Notes: generated from the sequence alone by a model not told the origin. Counted from the stretch's first letter, positions 36,949-45,013 are shown. The stretch: DNA of 64,000 nucleotides from an uncultured Pelagibacteraceae bacterium (GCA_902557215.1 CACDZM010000001.1:1-64000); one strand, 5' to 3'. Made by a program: numbers and translations.

Positions 36949-38446
36949 AAGTAAAAATAGTTTAAAATTAAATCAGGCAAAATTAGCTATAATAGACATT
37001 GGATCAAACTCTATAAGAATGCTAATTTATGAAGATTTCAGTTCTTCTCGTGTGCCTTTTTTTAATGAAAAAGCAGTTTGTGAACTTGGAAAAAATTTAG
37101 ATAAATCCAAAAAACTTCACAGATCTGGTACCGAATATGCTTTAAAAGTTTTAAAAAGATTCTCTGAAATTTTAAATGTTTCAAAAATCACAAATCTTAA
37201 AATCATTGCAACAGCAGTTTTAAGAGAAGCAACTGATACAAAACTATTTATTAATGAAGTTGAAAAACTTTTTAAAACTAAGATTAATATATTATCTGGT
37301 GAAGAAGAAGCTGAATGCTCAGCTGAGGGAGTAAAAATAGGCTTTGAAAATGTCAATGGATTAGTTGCTGATCTTGGAGGTGGAAGTTTAGAATTAGCTC
37401 GAGTTGAAAATAATATAGTTACTAATAAAACCTCATTACCTGTTGGAGTTTTAAGATTATTAAATAACCCTATAGTTAAAAAAAGAAATTTAGCAAAATA
37501 TATCAAAAAATTATTAAGAGAAGAAAAATGGCTTTCAAAAAAGAAATTTAATAATCTATATTTAGTTGGAGGTACCTGGCGAGCATTATTTAAATTACAT
37601 CTTTTTCAAAATAATCATCCGGTACATATAATTCATCAATATAGTATTGATAACAATGTTTTATCTAAGTTTGTTGAAAAAATTTCATCTTTTAATAAAT
37701 CTAAACTTAAAACAGTTGAGTATATTTCAAAATCTAGAACAGCGTATTTACCTTATAGTTGCATTATACTTGATGAAATTATGAGAGTTACAAATCCAAG
37801 AAATATAATTTGTTCTATAAGTGGTTTGCGTGAAGGTTCTTTATCAATTGACTATTTTAAAGATGTAAAAGAATCAGAAATTTTTCATAAAGCACTTGAG
37901 AATATTGCAAAAAAAAGAGGTGATCTAGGATCGAACTATAAAAAATATTATGATTTTATTCAGCCAGTTTTTGAAGGCAATGAACATTTTAATAAGAAAT
38001 TATTATATCTGGCATGTGTATTAAGTCATATGGATTGGGGATTAGGAGCATTTCAAAAAGCTGAATTGGTATTTCAAGAAACAATAAATACTCCTTTACT
38101 TAGATTGACTCATAAAGAAAGAATACAATTAGCTTTGTCATGTTATTGGCGGTACTGTAGTATCAAGTATAATCCAAAGATGGAGTATCTAACTTTTTTA
38201 AATAATAATGAAATTTTCTCAAGCAAACAAGTTGGAGCAGCATTGAGATTTTCACAATCATTGACCTCGATATCTACGATATTTCTTGAAGAGTTTAAAT
38301 TGTATAAAAGAGGTAATGCTGTATTTTTAAAAATTCCATCACAACATCAAGAAATAATCTCAAAACAAGTTACTAAAAGATTTAAAGCTCTTGCTAGAGA
38401 ATTATTTTTAGAACCAAGAGTAATTTACTCAAATAATTCAAGATAA
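36935..38446 (+). CDS. ppx: exopolyphosphatase (Ppx/GppA family)
   Basis: Ppx removes terminal phosphates from polyphosphate; relatives also hydrolyse pppGpp. A GTG start at 36935 overlaps the end of ppk. The actin-like ATPase/Ppx fold is clear: LAIIDIGSNSIRMLIYED, ATAVLREATD, GEEEAECSAEGV and LVADLGGGSLELAR. A helical HD-type C-terminal region follows (about 320-503). Length 503 aa. With ppk next door, an exopolyphosphatase role is more likely than GppA, although a contribution to (p)ppGpp metabolism is possible. Confidence 0.93.
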   Translation: MEVIKSKNSLKLNQAKLAIIDIGSNSIRMLIYEDFSSSRVPFFNEKAVCELGKNLDKSKKLHRSGTEYALKVLKRFSEILNVSKITNLKIIATAVLREATDTKLFINEVEKLFKTKINILSGEEEAECSAEGVKIGFENVNGLVADLGGGSLELARVENNIVTNKTSLPVGVLRLLNNPIVKKRNLAKYIKKLLREEKWLSKKKFNNLYLVGGTWRALFKLHLFQNNHPVHIIHQYSIDNNVLSKFVEKISSFNKSKLKTVEYISKSRTAYLPYSCIILDEIMRVTNPRNIICSISGLREGSLSIDYFKDVKESEIFHKALENIAKKRGDLGSNYKKYYDFIQPVFEGNEHFNKKLLYLACVLSHMDWGLGAFQKAELVFQETINTPLLRLTHKERIQLALSCYWRYCSIKYNPKMEYLTFLNNNEIFSSKQVGAALRFSQSLTSISTIFLEEFKLYKRGNAVFLKIPSQHQEIISKQVTKRFKALARELFLEPRVIYSNNSR

Positions 38447-38484
38447 ATTAAATTTAATTCTATTTTTAATTGAGTGTTATTTTT

Positions 38485-38502
38485 TTGTAACATTATTTTA
38501 AT
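38485..38502 (+). promoter_or_regulatory. orphan Pho-box-like repeat downstream of ppx
   Basis: TTGTAAC-ATTA-TTTTAAT at an 11-bp period, the same units as in the plcP region but in reverse order. A separate CTGTCAT, identical to the classic enteric half-site, lies at 38529-38535. No plus-strand gene follows for 3 kb, so these sites are either accidental or belong to a non-coding transcript. Confidence 0.2.
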
Positions 38503-38560
38503 TTAAATTAAATAATTAGTTAAATTTTCTGTCATATGTTTAAATTTTGTTAATTAACTA

Positions 38561-38594
38561 CTTTCTTCCTTCTCTTAAATGAGAAGGGAGAAAG
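38561..38594. other. long perfect-but-one hairpin between ppx and the 69 aa gene
   Basis: CTTTCTTCCTTCTC pairs with GAGAAGGGAGAAAG (14 bp, one G-T pair) around a TTAAAT loop. It is unusually GC-rich for this genome. No clear U-tract follows on either strand, so it could be a factor-assisted terminator for convergent transcripts, an RNA-stabilising 3' structure, or part of a small RNA. Confidence 0.7.
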
Positions 38595-38605
38595 ACGATT
38601 TGGAA

Positions 38606-38815
38606 TTAATTATTTATAGATGCAGGAGACTGCTCTGCATTTTTCTTAGCAAGCTTTTTTGCTTTTTTTTCTGCAACCTTTTTTTCTAGACCAGCAATTT
38701 TAATATTAAGGCTTGATAATTTTTTTTCTTTTACTGTAATTTTATTTTTAAGTTTGTCTATTGATTTTAATATCTTTGTTTTTTTCTTTTCATTTTTTTT
38801 TAGTTTTTTTCTCAT
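38606..38815 (-). CDS. small basic coiled-coil protein
   Basis: This encodes 69 residues with about a third lysine and heptad-like spacing of Leu/Ile (IDKLKNKITVKEKKLSSLNI, then IAGLEKKVAEKKAKKL), so a positively charged coiled coil is likely. I do not recognise a family. A strong GGAGG ribosome site (minus strand, 38821-38825) sits 5 bases from the ATG, unusual in this window and good evidence that it is translated. It may bind nucleic acid or polyphosphate, but that is a guess from charge alone. Confidence 0.6.
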   Translation of the reverse strand: MRKKLKKNEKKKTKILKSIDKLKNKITVKEKKLSSLNIKIAGLEKKVAEKKAKKLAKKNAEQSPASINN

Positions 38816-38894
38816 TACTGCCTCCGAATTATTTAATATTTGATTTAATCATATAATCCTTAAATAAAAAAGATATTTTGATACAACCTTTAGT

Positions 38895-39386
38895 TTATAT
38901 TTTTTTAAGAACTTTTATTAAATAAAAAAACATTGCTATATGAGAACTATTATTGAATTTTTGATTTAATATTAATTTAAATATCTCTCTTTGATTAAAA
39001 AGATGAATTCTAATACCTTGTTCTGGTTTTGAAATTTTAATTAAGTCTTCTGTGTAATAACCAGTAATTTTAGTAGTTAGTCTTCCAGGTTCATTATAAA
39101 AAGTTATTATTTTAGTCAATTTTGATCTTGATCTATATCCTGTTTCTTCTCTTAATTCCTTATATGCTGATTGGAGAGTTGTTTCCTTTTTTTCCACTAT
39201 GCCAGAAGGAAACTCGTAATTAATTTTATTAATTGGAACTCTTTTTTGGGAAACTACTACATATTTGTCTTTAATCTTAGGTATTACTAATGAAAGATTA
39301 GAAGTTTTAAGATAATGATAAAACTCTTTTTTTTTAAATTTTTTGTTAATTAAACTTATTCGATTGGTAAGTTTTATATTTTTCAA
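38895..39386 (-). CDS. NUDIX hydrolase
   Basis: A 163 aa NUDIX-family pyrophosphohydrolase. The Nudix box reads GIVEKKETTLQSAYKELREE followed by TGY, which satisfies the consensus except for Lys in place of the first Arg. FPSG before the box and YNEPGRLTTKITGY after it resemble ADP-ribose pyrophosphatases. Substrate is not certain. It overlaps the aquaporin gene by 4 bp and is the last gene of the minus-strand arsenate operon. Confidence 0.85.
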   Translation of the reverse strand: MKNIKLTNRISLINKKFKKKEFYHYLKTSNLSLVIPKIKDKYVVVSQKRVPINKINYEFPSGIVEKKETTLQSAYKELREETGYRSRSKLTKIITFYNEPGRLTTKITGYYTEDLIKISKPEQGIRIHLFNQREIFKLILNQKFNNSSHIAMFFYLIKVLKKI

Positions 39387-40042
39387 TTTTTTTCTAAAAA
39401 TAACTTTTTAACAATAAGTACAGCAATTAACATTCCAATAAGCTCAGCTAAAATATAATAAGGAGTATTTAAATAACTAATACCAGTAAAAGACTCTGTA
39501 AATGTTCTAGCAATAGCAACCGCAGGATTTGCAAAAGAAGTAGATGAAGTAAACCAATAACCAGCGGTAATATATAGACCAACACTAGCAGCAACAGCAA
39601 TTTTACCTGACTTCATAGACCCAAAAATTATCACTATAAGTCCTAATGTTGCTATCACTTCAGATGTTAGTATGTAAATCCCATCTCTTGACTTAGTAGA
39701 TAATTCATAAATTTCATGTTCAAAAAAGAAATTAGCTAAACCAACACCAATTAAACAACCAACCAATTGAGCAATGATATAGTAAGGTAATAGTTTCTTT
39801 TTTAATTTGCCTGTTATTGCCATTGCGATACTTACAAATGGATTAAAGTGAGCTCCTGATACATCAGCAAAAACTGTAATCAGCACAAATAAACCTGCTC
39901 CTGTTGCTATAGTATTAGCTATTAACATTACAGCAACGTCATTAGTTAGGTTTTCAGCCATTAAACCTGAGCCAACAATAATCATTACTAAAAAACAACT
40001 GCCTAATAGTTCGGCAAGAAAATAACGACTTTTATTTTTCAT
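39383..40042 (-). CDS. aqpS: MIP-family aquaporin, probable arsenite channel (AqpS-like)
   Basis: This is a six-helix channel of the aquaporin/MIP family (219 aa). The first pore motif is altered to NPF (GAHFNPFVSIA, Asn67-Phe69) and the second is a normal NPA (SFANPAVAIARTF, Asn172-Ala174) followed by the selectivity-filter arginine. It overlaps the arsenate reductase gene by 11 bp. In Sinorhizobium meliloti the aquaglyceroporin AqpS together with ArsC detoxifies arsenate by letting arsenite flow out. The same pairing is seen here, and no ArsB or Acr3 pump is nearby. Glycerol or water transport is the alternative. Confidence 0.78.
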   Translation of the reverse strand: MKNKSRYFLAELLGSCFLVMIIVGSGLMAENLTNDVAVMLIANTIATGAGLFVLITVFADVSGAHFNPFVSIAMAITGKLKKKLLPYYIIAQLVGCLIGVGLANFFFEHEIYELSTKSRDGIYILTSEVIATLGLIVIIFGSMKSGKIAVAASVGLYITAGYWFTSSTSFANPAVAIARTFTESFTGISYLNTPYYILAELIGMLIAVLIVKKLFLEKN

Positions 40043-40463
40043 TAAGTAGTTCCTTTATTCTTTTATGGATATTATTGTAAACTTTTTCAATTATTTCGTC
40101 TTTTTTATTTAAGTCGTTTGTTTCATTAAGTAATTTTACAGGATCCTCTATATCCCAATGAATTATTTGATCTTTATTTGGCCAAATGGGGCAGACTTCA
40201 TTATTGGCATTATTACAAACTGTAATAACATAATCCATTTTAATTTTACCATTAATAAACTCATTAAAATTTTTAGATCTATAATTTAAAAGATCATAAT
40301 GTTTTGATAATAAATAATTCTTCACATCTTCATTTACTTTTCCTGTTGGATTACTCCCCGCACTAAAACCTTTATACAAATCGTCATACTCATTATTTAT
40401 AATACTTTCAGCAATAATACTTCTTGCTGAATTACCTGTGCATACAAACAATATATTCTTCAT
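40032..40463 (-). CDS. arsC: arsenate reductase, low-molecular-weight phosphatase type
   Basis: This is an LMW-PTP-fold arsenate reductase (143 aa). The P-loop is FVCTGNSARS (Cys8, Arg14). Two further cysteines in VCNNANNEVCPIWP (Cys83, Cys91) correspond to the redox relay of thioredoxin-coupled ArsC, which plain tyrosine phosphatases lack. It reduces arsenate, a phosphate mimic that enters through Pst, to arsenite. The aquaporin downstream would release it. The gene begins directly after the stop of the small membrane protein upstream. Confidence 0.88.
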   Translation of the reverse strand: MKNILFVCTGNSARSIIAESIINNEYDDLYKGFSAGSNPTGKVNEDVKNYLLSKHYDLLNYRSKNFNEFINGKIKMDYVITVCNNANNEVCPIWPNKDQIIHWDIEDPVKLLNETNDLNKKDEIIEKVYNNIHKRIKELLNEK

Positions 40464-40685
40464 TTAGAAAATAATCTTATAAATCCCAATAACAAATAAT
40501 GGAATTTGTAATCCGAAGTTAGTTAGTATCGCTTTATCTTTGCTGATAAATCCAGCGATAGTCCATCCAACAACTCCTAATCCATGAAAATATATATTTA
40601 ATGGATATATATTTAGGTTTGTTAATAGAATACCAACTAAAACTAGAAATGTGCTAATCCATTTTAAATATTTTTTTATAAACAT
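40464..40685 (-). CDS. small membrane protein leading the arsenate operon
   Basis: 73 aa with three probable membrane segments: about residues 9-25 (ISTFLVLVGILLTNL), 32-48 and 54-72. A basic N-terminus suggests it stays cytoplasmic. I do not recognise a family with confidence. Its stop codon directly adjoins the arsC start, so it is probably co-transcribed and could help the channel or reductase, or simply be a structural companion. Confidence 0.7.
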   Translation of the reverse strand: MFIKKYLKWISTFLVLVGILLTNLNIYPLNIYFHGLGVVGWTIAGFISKDKAILTNFGLQIPLFVIGIYKIIF

Positions 40686-40718
40686 ATTTATACCTATTGT
40701 TAATATTACGACTATTAT

Positions 40719-40736
40719 GTTAAGATTTTATTAAAA
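40719..40736 (-). promoter_or_regulatory. weak Pho-box-like repeat upstream of the arsenate operon
   Basis: Read on the minus strand: TTTTAAT-AAAA-TCTTAAC, 11-bp period, followed after a further ATAA spacer by TAGTCGT. It ends 33 bp before the first ATG of the operon. The second unit is a poor match to GTGTAAC, so PhoB binding is only a suggestion supported by biological sense. Confidence 0.25.
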
Positions 40737-40753
40737 ATGTAATGATAATATTA

Positions 40754-41479
40754 TTAATTTTCCCAGTCAAATCTTGGAAAAGAGTCAAAAATTCTAAATA
40801 TTCCCTCTGACCATTCTTTTGATACTTTAGAAAATTCTTCATCATTAAGATTTAAACACTTTTGTGATGCTATTTTTAATTCATTTTTTTTGTAAACAAC
40901 AAAATCAATTGGAGGTCCAACAGTTAAATCACTTTTTAGTGTTGAGTCCATTGATATTAAAGCACATCTAGAAGCGTCACCCAAAGAAACATTCGGAGTA
41001 ATTACTCTATCTAAAATAGGTTTTCCATATTTAACTTCACCTATAACTAAATAGGGTTTGCTATCAGCAGGTTTAATATAATTTCCTTGAGGGTATATTA
41101 AAAAGAGCTCCATTGGCTTATCTTTTATTTGACCACCTACAATAAATGTTGAACCTAACAAAACAGTATCAGTGTTCATACCTTTAGGCGAGGAATGCTT
41201 TAGATTTAAAGCTCCTACATATTTTGCAATTTGGTCAAAATCTTCACATGTATTCAAATTTTTTTTGCCCGATTTATCGGCAAGATCCTTTTCGATAGAT
41301 TTAAAAACAGCTTGAGAAGTACCTAAATTACCTGAAGTAACAATTAAAATTGTTCTATCACCAACATCATGAGTAAACATTTTTGAGTAAATATTTACGT
41401 TGTCTAGACCTGCATTGGTTCTAGAGTCTGATGCAACAACGATTCCATCTTTAGTTTTTATTCCTATGCAATATGTCAT
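40754..41479 (-). CDS. anbu: Anbu, proteasome-like peptidase
   Basis: Anbu (COG3484) is a bacterial homologue of proteasome beta subunits and HslV (241 aa). After removal of Met1, Thr2 would be the N-terminal nucleophile: MTYCIGIKTKDGIVVASDSRTNAG in outline (MTYCIGIK, then VVASDSRTNAG). ILIVTSGNLGTSQAV and DKPMELFLIYPQGN match the Anbu core. Anbu genes are normally found with a circularly permuted ATP-grasp gene, an alpha-E gene and a transglutaminase-like gene; here only the ATP-grasp gene is adjacent, divergently transcribed. Its substrate is unknown in any organism. Confidence 0.88.
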   Translation of the reverse strand: MTYCIGIKTKDGIVVASDSRTNAGLDNVNIYSKMFTHDVGDRTILIVTSGNLGTSQAVFKSIEKDLADKSGKKNLNTCEDFDQIAKYVGALNLKHSSPKGMNTDTVLLGSTFIVGGQIKDKPMELFLIYPQGNYIKPADSKPYLVIGEVKYGKPILDRVITPNVSLGDASRCALISMDSTLKSDLTVGPPIDFVVYKKNELKIASQKCLNLNDEEFSKVSKEWSEGIFRIFDSFPRFDWEN

Positions 41480-41502
41480 TGTATTTCCTTAATAATTTCC
41501 TA

Positions 41503-41534
41503 TATATACCTTAAATTTTCATATCAGGTATATA
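41503..41534. promoter_or_regulatory. 9-bp inverted repeat between anbu and the ATP-grasp gene
   Basis: TATATACCT (41503-41511) and AGGTATATA (41526-41534) are perfect inverted arms with a 14-base spacer. They sit in the 100-bp divergent intergenic region and include four G/C positions, which makes chance less likely than for pure A/T repeats. A dimeric regulator could bind here; the same bases could also form an RNA hairpin in the ATP-grasp leader. Confidence 0.4.
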
Positions 41535-41579
41535 AAATTTGCGCTTAAAATAGAAATATTATTTTTACATAATAGATAT

Positions 41580-43022
41580 ATGACCAGTCTTTGGAAAAAT
41601 TACGATGCTAATTCATCATATGATGAATATCTTACTCCTGAAAAAAAATTGAGGAGAGAGGCTAAAATTATCTCAAGTATTTTAGATAAACACGGTAAAA
41701 AAAAACTTCAAGAAATTGATAGAAACTGCATGAGCACAATTGACTCCAGAGGTATAAACTTCAAAGTTTACTCTGCTGATAAGAAAGCTGCAGAGGAAAA
41801 AAAATGGCCCTTAGATATAATCCCTAGAATAGTTTTAAAATCCAAATGGAATAAGGTTAAAAAAGGTTTAATTCAAAGAAGTGAGGCTATTAATTTATTT
41901 ATTGATGATGTTTATAATAAGAAAAGAATATTTAAAGATAAAATCATTCCTGAAAATATTGTTTTTAAGTCAAAAAATTATCTCAAACAATGTGAAGGTT
42001 TTAGTCCTAAAAGAAAAATTTGGTCACATATATCTGGTATAGATTTAATTAGAAATATAAATGGCGACTTTCTAGTTTTAGAGGATAATTTACAAGTTCC
42101 ATCCGGGGTATCTTACATGCTGGAAAATAGAATGGTAATGAGTCAAGTTTTTCCTCAAATTTTTACAAGATATAGAGTTTCACCTATTAGCCAATATTGT
42201 AATCGACTTTACCACTGCATGGAGGAAGCTATTCCATACCAGACTAAAAATCCTCATATGGTAGTGTTAACACCTGGTATTTATAATTCTGCTTATTTTG
42301 AGCATTCTTTTTTAGCCGCGCAAATGGGAGTTGCTTTAGTTGAGGGAAAAGATCTTTATGTAGAAAATGATAAAGTATACATGAAAACTATTAGTGGAGG
42401 TATTAGAGTTGATTGTATCTATAGAAGATTAAATGATACTTTTTTAGATCCTAAAGCTTTTTACAAAGGATCATTAATAGGTGTACCTGGTTTATTTAAA
42501 GCTTACAGAAAAGGAAATGTAGCAATCCTAAATGCACCAGGAACAGGATTTGCAGACGATAAATTAATTTATTCTTACATGCCCGAAATAATAAAATATT
42601 ATTTAGGTGAGGATCCCAAATTACAACAAGTAGAAACTTTTAGATGTTTTGAAAAAAATCAATGTGATCATGTAATTGAAAATATTGGAAAAATGGTTGT
42701 AAAACCTGCCGATGGATCTGGTGGCTATGGAATAATGATTGGTCCTAAAGCAAAATTAAAAGAGAGAAATATATTTAGAAAAAGAATAATGGATAATCCT
42801 AGAAATTATATTGCTCAACCTCTAGAAATATTATCTACAACTCCAACATTACAGGGAGATTTATTTGAACCTCGTCATCAAGATTTAAGACCTTTCATAT
42901 TATCCGGAAGAGATACATATGTTACAATGGGTGGTTTAACTCGAGTTGCTCTTAAAAAAGGTAGTACAATCGTAAATAGTTCTAGAGGAGGGGGTTCAAA
43001 GGATACATTGATTGTTGAGTAA
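41580..43022 (+). CDS. circularly permuted ATP-grasp type 2 protein
   Basis: This is a COG2308-type protein (480 aa) with circularly permuted ATP-grasp fold. Recognisable segments are GFSPKRKIWSHISGIDLIRN, FLVLEDNLQVPSGVSYMLEN, RRLNDTFLDPKAF, VVKPADGSGGYGIMIGPKA and RHQDLRPFILSG. Such enzymes are predicted to ligate amino acids or small peptides and occur beside Anbu. The usual partner alpha-E domain protein and transglutaminase-like peptidase do not follow: the next gene is the convergent zur. They may be elsewhere or lost. Confidence 0.88.
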   Translation: MTSLWKNYDANSSYDEYLTPEKKLRREAKIISSILDKHGKKKLQEIDRNCMSTIDSRGINFKVYSADKKAAEEKKWPLDIIPRIVLKSKWNKVKKGLIQRSEAINLFIDDVYNKKRIFKDKIIPENIVFKSKNYLKQCEGFSPKRKIWSHISGIDLIRNINGDFLVLEDNLQVPSGVSYMLENRMVMSQVFPQIFTRYRVSPISQYCNRLYHCMEEAIPYQTKNPHMVVLTPGIYNSAYFEHSFLAAQMGVALVEGKDLYVENDKVYMKTISGGIRVDCIYRRLNDTFLDPKAFYKGSLIGVPGLFKAYRKGNVAILNAPGTGFADDKLIYSYMPEIIKYYLGEDPKLQQVETFRCFEKNQCDHVIENIGKMVVKPADGSGGYGIMIGPKAKLKERNIFRKRIMDNPRNYIAQPLEILSTTPTLQGDLFEPRHQDLRPFILSGRDTYVTMGGLTRVALKKGSTIVNSSRGGGSKDTLIVE

Positions 43023-43028
43023 ATTACT

Positions 43029-43442
43029 CTATTTATTCTTACATTTTTTGCATAATCCAAAGAATTCAAGATTATATTTATTGAATTTCATTCCCTCTTT
43101 GTCTTTAAAGTTGGATAAATATTTTGAGAGGTTTGTATTACTTATTTCAGTAACTTTTTCACAAACTTCGCAAATTGAAAATGCAGTAGCATTCGATACC
43201 TGACAACTTGAATTATTACATGCAATAAAAGCGTTACGGCTCTCTATCTTATGAATTTTTCCAATTTTTACTAATTTATCTAATGCTCTATAAACTTGTA
43301 ATGGGGCTTTAATGCCCTTTTTTTGAACATTAAAAAGTATTGCATAAGCTTTTAGGGGTTCTGGAGATTTATCAATAAGATCAAATATAATTTGTTGATT
43401 TTTTGAAAGATTCTGCATTTTATTTATATTACTGGTTCTCAT
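43029..43442 (-). CDS. zur: zinc uptake regulator, Fur family
   Basis: Zur (137 aa; a start at the internal Met9, 43418, is also possible) has the Fur-family winged helix (KAYAILFNVQKKGIKAPLQVYRAL in outline, with the LQVYRAL recognition region). It also has two cysteine pairs, FSICEVCEK and LCKKCKNK, forming the structural zinc site. It is the third gene of znuC-znuB-zur and is co-directed with them. The two palindromes at 45014-45046 are its likely operator, so it would repress its own operon and znuA when zinc is sufficient. Confidence 0.9.
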   Translation of the reverse strand: MRTSNINKMQNLSKNQQIIFDLIDKSPEPLKAYAILFNVQKKGIKAPLQVYRALDKLVKIGKIHKIESRNAFIACNNSSCQVSNATAFSICEVCEKVTEISNTNLSKYLSNFKDKEGMKFNKYNLEFFGLCKKCKNK

Positions 43443-44246
43443 TTAATTTTTCAATTTAATCGACTGTTTAATGTTCAATAACGAAATTATAAAAAGTAAT
43501 AAAGCAGCTGCTATAATTGAAGGTCCTGATGATGTATTAAATTCTAATGATGAAAATAATCCTAAAATTACAGACAACAAACCTCCAATTATTGAATAGA
43601 TAACCATTTTTTGCGGACTAGTTGAAATATTTCTAGCCATTGCGGCAGGAATAATTAACATCCCCGTTATTAATAATAGTCCTACCATTTTAATTGAGAT
43701 TGCAATTATTGCTGCCATTAAGATTGTAAATATTGCTTTTGCTCGATCTGGATTCAATCCTTCTGCTTCCGCTAATTCATAATTTACAGTTGATGCAAAT
43801 AAAGGTTTCCAAATCAACTTAAGAATTAAGAGAATTAATGCTCCTCCAATCCATATGATTAATAAATCATCAACTGTGACTGCTAGTATGTCACCGAATA
43901 ATAATCCCATTATATCAAATCTGATAAATGTTAAAAAACCAATAACAACAAGTCCAACAGCTAGAGATGAATGAGCCAAAAGACCTAATAAAGCATCGCC
44001 AGGAAGATTAGTTCTTTTTTGAAGTTGTATTAAAGATAAAGCAATTAAAGAAGAAATTAAAAATACTGATAAAGCAATGTTGAATTCCATCGTAAAAGCT
44101 AAAGTTACTCCTAATAAAGCGGAGTGGGCCAAAGTATCACCAAAATAAGATAATCTTCTCCATATAACAAAACATCCAAGAGGACCTGTTACAAAGGCAA
44201 CCCCTATACCAGCAACTAACGCTCTTATAAAGAAATCATCAAACAT
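43443..44246 (-). CDS. znuB: zinc ABC transporter, permease
   Basis: ZnuB is the membrane subunit of the zinc importer (267 aa, an ABC-3 family permease). Seven to nine hydrophobic segments span the protein. FVIWRRLSYFGDTLAHSALLG near residue 30 and GDALLGLLAHSSLAVGLV near residue 80 are family signatures, and MVGLLLITGMLIIPAAMARN near residue 190 is the permease core. It starts immediately after the znuC stop and ends immediately before zur. Confidence 0.95.
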   Translation of the reverse strand: MFDDFFIRALVAGIGVAFVTGPLGCFVIWRRLSYFGDTLAHSALLGVTLAFTMEFNIALSVFLISSLIALSLIQLQKRTNLPGDALLGLLAHSSLAVGLVVIGFLTFIRFDIMGLLFGDILAVTVDDLLIIWIGGALILLILKLIWKPLFASTVNYELAEAEGLNPDRAKAIFTILMAAIIAISIKMVGLLLITGMLIIPAAMARNISTSPQKMVIYSIIGGLLSVILGLFSSLEFNTSSGPSIIAAALLLFIISLLNIKQSIKLKN

Positions 44247-44993
44247 TTAATTTTTTTTTATTTCTCCCTCATCTGTATGGATATGATCGTGTCTATGCTC
44301 ATATCTAGTTAGTATTTGAGAAGCTTGTTCACCAAATAATGCTTTGTACTCATTATTTTTTGCTACATCTATTGGTGATCCTGAGCAACAGACATGGCCG
44401 TTTAAACAAACAACATGGTCAGTTGCACTCATTACAGTGTGCAAGTCGTGTGAAATCAACAAGATACCGCAATTTAATTCATCTGAAATTTTTTTTATTA
44501 GTTCATACAAAGCAATTTCACCAGTAAAATCTACCCCCTGAACTGGCTCATCAAGTACTAATAACTCTGGCTTTTTTGAAATAGCTCTTGCGAGTAATAC
44601 TCTTTGAAATTCACCACCAGACAAATCTCCTAAATTTTTATCTTTTAAATGAATAACCCCAGTTAATGATAGTGCCTCATCAATTATTTCATTTTTTAAA
44701 CTTTCAGTTAATACCATGAAATCATTTACTCTTAGTGGTAATGTCCAATCTATAGAGATTTTTTGGGGAACGTATCCAATTTTATTTGTATATTTTTCGA
44801 CTTCACCATCAATTTTTTTATGAATGCCTAAAGCAATTTTAGCTGTTGTACTTTTTCCCGATCCATTTGGACCTATAAGAGTAACTATTTTACCTTTTTC
44901 AACTTGTAATGATACTCCCTTAACAAGTGATTTGTTATTAATGCGAAACCCCGCATTTTTTAATTTAACTAATATATTTTGATTAATACTCAT
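44247..44993 (-). CDS. znuC: zinc ABC transporter, ATP-binding protein
   Basis: ZnuC is the ATPase of the zinc importer (248 aa). Walker A is LIGPNGSGKSTTAKIALG, the signature LSGGEFQRVLLARAI, and Walker B LLVLDEPVQGVDF. The C-terminal tail is histidine-rich (RYEHRHDHIHTDEG), which is common in ZnuC and may sense or hold zinc. It is the first gene of the minus-strand operon, 70 bp from znuA, and so shares the double Zur-box region with it. Confidence 0.95.
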   Translation of the reverse strand: MSINQNILVKLKNAGFRINNKSLVKGVSLQVEKGKIVTLIGPNGSGKSTTAKIALGIHKKIDGEVEKYTNKIGYVPQKISIDWTLPLRVNDFMVLTESLKNEIIDEALSLTGVIHLKDKNLGDLSGGEFQRVLLARAISKKPELLVLDEPVQGVDFTGEIALYELIKKISDELNCGILLISHDLHTVMSATDHVVCLNGHVCCSGSPIDVAKNNEYKALFGEQASQILTRYEHRHDHIHTDEGEIKKN

Positions 44994-45013
44994 TTTATTA
45001 CTTGACTAAATAA

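Noticed and set aside
38561-38594. Calling the long hairpin a definite rho-independent terminator
   Set aside because: No U-tract follows on either strand; listed as a structure of unknown function.
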